Source: CAJQQY01 sp964352225 (GTDB lineage Bacteria; Bacteroidota; Bacteroidia; Chitinophagales; Saprospiraceae). From it: a stretch of 8,991 nt of DNA. A program made the translations under genes and the position numbers. The notes beneath the pieces are model-generated. The model was not told where the DNA came from and searched no databases. It saw nothing but the letters and a program-made list of their open reading frames with translations. Numbering within the stretch: the stretch's first letter is position 1; each line of letters opens with the position of its first letter. Positions 5,829-8,991 of the stretch are shown here, piece after piece. Location: positions 1 to 8,991 of the forward strand of contig CAYGRM010000282.1 of the NCBI GenBank assembly GCA_964352225.1, written 5' to 3'.

Positions 5829-6480
5829 TTTCCAAAAAAAGGAAAATGAAGATCCGGTACTTCTTTCCATTGGAATAAAGGCTTTAATGGCTGAATAATT
5901 CTAAAACGCATAATCGGTTCGTGCCGACTACTAGAATCTTCAACAGGTTAAAAAATGTATTAAAGCCCGCTTAGGTGGGAATGGCAAGAGTTGAGTTCAA
6001 TTAATTATTATTTGGGATTCCAAATAAAAGGTTATAATTTTGCCAGCCTAAAAATTCAAGTTCCCTAGCGGGGCGAGAATCTAGAGGCAGGCTGGTACGA
6101 ACAGCTTTGCCTCTTATTATTTTCTCTTCCTCATCTTTTTACAGAAGTGAGGTGTACTTCTTTTCTCATTCTTCATTGAAGACTTATTGATCGTTTTCAT
6201 TATTGGTTTTTAAGGCGGTGTTTTTATAGGGCATACTTATAGGAATTAATTTTTTTATATATATTTGTGTCTCTTCTTCATCATATCAGTAAAAATTAAA
6301 AGCATTTCGATTTTGATAATAAAGATAGTGTATTTGATACTTTATGATGCCCATGCTATTTCTATTTTTTTGTTTGAAAACTATTTTTATCGTATACAAA
6401 CTTGTACAAGTTAATACAAAGAATGGTTAGAGGATTTAAGAAGATTATTTGACCCAAATCAATAATTAAATTCACACAAA
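5829..6480. other. Divergent intergenic region with several inverted repeats
   Basis: About 650 bases lie between the divergent genes with no credible frame. The left half holds several hairpins. ATTCTA/TAGAAT (5898-5903 with 5932-5937) encloses TCGG-TTCGTG-CCGA. ATTTGG-GATT-CCAAAT lies at 6010-6025. CCAGCCT/AGGCTGG (6043-6049 with 6089-6095) encloses ATTC/GAAT and CCC-TAGC-GGG. The right half is plain AT-rich DNA with one TAnnTTTG match (TATATTTG, 6260-6267) that lacks a good TTG partner. The phased TACAA cluster is listed separately. The hairpin cluster could be an unrecognised small RNA, a recombination site or leader structures. Confidence 0.5.
6394..6420. promoter_or_regulatory. Phased TACAA repeats with central 14-bp palindrome, operator candidate
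   Basis: TACAA occurs at 6395, 6405 and 6415, exactly ten bases apart, so all three copies face the same side of the helix. The outer two are part of ATACAAA repeats twenty bases apart. The middle one lies in the perfect palindrome AACTTGTACAAGTT (6399-6412). The cluster ends 60 bases before the ATG of the 794-residue gene, a usual place for a regulator to act. No regulator gene is visible in the window. Confidence 0.5.
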
Positions 6481-8865
6481 ATGAGCATATATCTTCATCC
6501 GTTTTCCTTCCGTAGATTATTAGAAAAAATTACCAATAAATCAAATGAATTAATTATGGATGAAAATCCAAATGCTACTAAATTTTCTTTAGAAAGTATT
6601 GACAATGATAAGGGAGGTTTTTTTGGAACGAAGACCCAAGGGAATGAACATCAAAAACGCAACACTATTCCGTATTTTATTAATCTCGGTTTAGCAAAAA
6701 AATATAATGATGAAAATTGGGGCAGAAAAAAGTATGCACTTAGAGGTTTTAATTCACGAATTTTACAGACTTGTTATAAGGATTATCAAGTAGCTTTAAA
6801 AAATCTAAAAAATGATAAAGAGGCTCAATTGATTAAAATACCCAAAAAGTATTGGGATATATTTCTTGACTTCATCGGTATTGAAACAATAAATTTTATT
6901 GAAGAACTAAAGCCCTTAGAAAGAGAGGTTTTTGTTAAGAAAAATAGTAGCGTATTTCCAGATGGAAAAGAATTAGAGTTAGGTAATAATCAATCAGAAA
7001 AAATAATATACAACTGTTATTATCTTGAATCGAAAAGGAAAACAGTCATCCAAGGGTTTCTTGCAGAATTTACTTTTCAAGATGATATTCCAAGTAAGGT
7101 GGAAATAATCAATACACCAAGTAAAGAAGATTATTTTGGAGAGGTTAAAATTTTAGGAGATCATAGTGATCTTCACATCATTGCTCAAACTAAAGGTGAC
7201 AGTAAAAAAGCTCGCCCACTTTCCATAGTTATTTCTCAAACCTCCAGAAAGATTTTTCAAGACCTTAAAATTTTAGTCGGGAATTTCATCAACATAGGCG
7301 AACAATCCAATGGTATTCATGGTCCCATTTTATTAGAAAAAATATCCGTTAATGATAACGACGTTCTCTCGAATTCTTTGATAGAAGCTTTTCTATATCA
7401 TTCTAAAGCGCAAATTTCTCAAGGAGGGTTTTTAAAAACAGATGATTTTGAAAAACATGTTTCAAAGATTTGCCCTGATTGGAAGTCCGAAAAAGCACTT
7501 TTCGAAAAAATGGAGGGAAAATGTTATGAAGTTTTTATCCTTAGCAAAAAAGGTAAACAGGATTCCTCCAATGAACAACTAAATAGAATTGAAAAGGCAT
7601 TATTTCGTTTTGGAGAAAAAGGAAGTCTTATTTGTAAAAGCATATTTCCAACAAGCCCTAGGACATATAATGGACATCTAGAGTATCACTCAGAGTTTAA
7701 AGCTATACTTTTTTTACATCGAGAAATCAATCAATCAGCTACTTATCAGATTGTTTTAGATTTACATGATGATCATTTGGAAGAGATAAATAGTGTGTAT
7801 AGTGGAATTACTCAGGATGGAACTCTAGCTGCAGGAAGAGCAAAGTTTTTTGAAATTACTCAAGAAGTATTTGATAAATCTAAACCAGAGTTATTCGATA
7901 TGTTTGATAACGAAGCTCAAAATTTACTTAAAGAATATACTAATTTGGAAGATTTCTTTTCAGGAAATTCTGATAACTTTTTAGATAATACTAATGTATT
8001 TTACGAGGATACTAGTTTTACTTTTAGCGATGGTAATTTTATTTTAGACAAACTTCCTGGTATTTATTATTATTACCGAACACGAACCATAAGAGGGCAT
8101 TATCGAAAAATAAAAAGATATCCTTTTTTGATAAAAGAAGATGGTAACTTTTTAGTAAAAGTGAAAGCAAATGGAGATAACTATACCGCTACAGGACGAG
8201 CATTTAGAAAGAATGATCGAGTTTATATGCACCTTTTGAAAAAGGATAAATATGATGGCTTAGCTATATTATATCCTAATTGGAAAAAGTTAGGAGAAGA
8301 AAATGAAATTATCCAAGCTGTTTATGCGAGCACTTCTAAGAAAGATCATTTGATGGCAGGTAGGTTATTTTTTAAGCGAGTTTCAAGTGGAACTTCTGAA
8401 GATGTCTTTAATGCCATGGATCCAATTGATATTGATATTGATAATGAAAAGCATTATGATATAATTGAAAATGAGGTCGAACAAAAAATTGTATCCAGTT
8501 TAATTGGACAAATTAATAACTATGTTGCTGTTCGGCATCCTAACCAAGAATCTCATTTCTTACCTGGAGAAGACTTATTCTATGCTGCCTGTTATCATGG
8601 AAGGTTAGGAACACAAGAAGGGGACAGTAAAGCATTGGAATTATTGGAAACTTCTATATTAAGCGGTGGATTTCGTAACATTGAACTTATTAGAAAAGAA
8701 TTTGAAACAGAAGGATCATTTTTTAATATTAAAAATGCATTTAGAAGTTTGCCTAAAAAATATTCGCCAACAACTTATCAAGAAGATGATATTATTGAAT
8801 ATTTAGAATCTTTGCTTTTGGAATTATTTCCTGAATCCTCGATAACCCAATCGCCCTACTCCTAA
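6481..8865 (+). CDS. Large protein with three internal repeats and TPR-like C-terminus, unknown family
   Basis: This 794-residue protein has no signal peptide or membrane segment and is probably cytoplasmic. The N-terminal 110 residues are mixed helical and basic (PYFINLGLAKKY, ALRGFNSRILQTCYKDYQ). Three β-rich units then recur, at about 176-288, 384-458 and 525-635. Units 1 and 3 open with a Tyr-rich, basic segment (YNCYYLESKRK; GIYYYYRTRTIRGHYRKIK). Units 2 and 3 end alike (VYSGITQDGTLAAGRAKFFEI; VYASTSKKDHLMAGRLFFKRV), quoted as key residues VY-S-AGR-FF. Residues 694-750 (LPGEDLFYAACYHGRLG ... ALELLETSILSGGF) look like the closing TPR-type unit seen at the end of many Bacteroidota signalling or effector proteins. 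No catalytic motif is visible. The gene stands alone, its leader (AATTCACACAAA) is typical, and it is strongly AT-rich. The repeated units may be a ligand-sensing module; that is inference. Confidence 0.8.
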   Translation: MSIYLHPFSFRRLLEKITNKSNELIMDENPNATKFSLESIDNDKGGFFGTKTQGNEHQKRNTIPYFINLGLAKKYNDENWGRKKYALRGFNSRILQTCYKDYQVALKNLKNDKEAQLIKIPKKYWDIFLDFIGIETINFIEELKPLEREVFVKKNSSVFPDGKELELGNNQSEKIIYNCYYLESKRKTVIQGFLAEFTFQDDIPSKVEIINTPSKEDYFGEVKILGDHSDLHIIAQTKGDSKKARPLSIVISQTSRKIFQDLKILVGNFINIGEQSNGIHGPILLEKISVNDNDVLSNSLIEAFLYHSKAQISQGGFLKTDDFEKHVSKICPDWKSEKALFEKMEGKCYEVFILSKKGKQDSSNEQLNRIEKALFRFGEKGSLICKSIFPTSPRTYNGHLEYHSEFKAILFLHREINQSATYQIVLDLHDDHLEEINSVYSGITQDGTLAAGRAKFFEITQEVFDKSKPELFDMFDNEAQNLLKEYTNLEDFFSGNSDNFLDNTNVFYEDTSFTFSDGNFILDKLPGIYYYYRTRTIRGHYRKIKRYPFLIKEDGNFLVKVKANGDNYTATGRAFRKNDRVYMHLLKKDKYDGLAILYPNWKKLGEENEIIQAVYASTSKKDHLMAGRLFFKRVSSGTSEDVFNAMDPIDIDIDNEKHYDIIENEVEQKIVSSLIGQINNYVAVRHPNQESHFLPGEDLFYAACYHGRLGTQEGDSKALELLETSILSGGFRNIELIRKEFETEGSFFNIKNAFRSLPKKYSPTTYQEDDIIEYLESLLLELFPESSITQSPYS

Positions 8866-8877
8866 AAAAAATATAAA

Positions 8878-8927
8878 AGCACCAAAGCTAGCCACAATGT
8901 TTATTTTGTTACAGGTTTGGGGCGAGC
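8878..8927. repeat. Direct repeat copy 2, imperfect hairpin
   Basis: This is the partner of 54-103, same orientation, beginning 12 bases after the stop of the 794-residue gene. The ends pair as GCT/AGC, an A-G mismatch, GCC/GGC, a second A-G mismatch, then CAA/TTG: a stem of about nine pairs with mismatches at regular places. In both copies TAG lies in the left arm. The remaining bases to the window end (8928-8991) hold only a T9/A8 tract and no gene. Confidence 0.65.
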
Positions 8928-8991
8928 AAGATATTCATCCTTTTTTTTTGAAAAAAAACAATCAACATAGTCTTAATTCTGAAATACCAAA

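Overview
The window looks like a stretch of a Bacteroidota chromosome, probably a free-living gliding or marine lineage. The evidence is a type IX secretion (T9SS) sorting-domain remnant, signal peptides ending in ...AQ, a GNDIDGE-repeat protein start, no Shine-Dalgarno sequences (AT-rich leaders instead), and promoter-like TTG / TnnnTTTG elements. No genus can be assigned, and no tRNA, rRNA, transposase, integrase or CRISPR array was seen. Base composition is uneven. Sampling one 60-base line from each half gave about 45% GC in the gene at 1084-2904 and about 28% GC in the gene at 6481-8865, so the right half looks like accessory DNA.

Left part (1-3611): a 476-bp stretch without a gene carries one copy of a direct repeat (54-103). 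It is followed by the broken 5' end of a GNDIDGE-type secreted protein (477-662). Next is a 606-residue secreted MORN-like protein (1084-2904) whose single CxxCxGxG zinc motif sits at its very end. The last residues of this frame are an out-of-frame reading of a T9SS type A sorting domain, whose own frame runs 2858-3034 and is followed by a clear terminator. The two gene ends at 477 and 3034 could be the start and finish of one ancestral T9SS substrate whose middle was replaced. A small convergent gene of unknown function (3191-3469, minus) lies between two copies of the terminator sequence. Beside the second, decayed copy is a perfect 38-bp palindrome flanked by 8-bp direct repeats.

Middle (3612-5870): a minus-strand gene cluster encodes a putative lipoprotein with an OB-fold-like pattern, a single-pass membrane protein, and a signal-peptide/coiled-coil protein. 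The last two overlap by ATGA, and a strong hairpin terminator lies after the last. This looks like a three-component envelope module; I recognise none of the three families.

Right part (5871-8991): a 650-bp divergent intergenic region with several inverted repeats and a striking 10-bp-phased TACAA operator candidate precedes a 794-residue cytoplasmic-looking protein. That protein has three diverged internal repeats and a TPR-like C-terminus. The second copy of the direct repeat (8878-8927) begins 12 bases after its stop codon. The two repeats, 8.8 kb apart in the same orientation and each an imperfect hairpin, are the best hint that this is a modular, recombining region.
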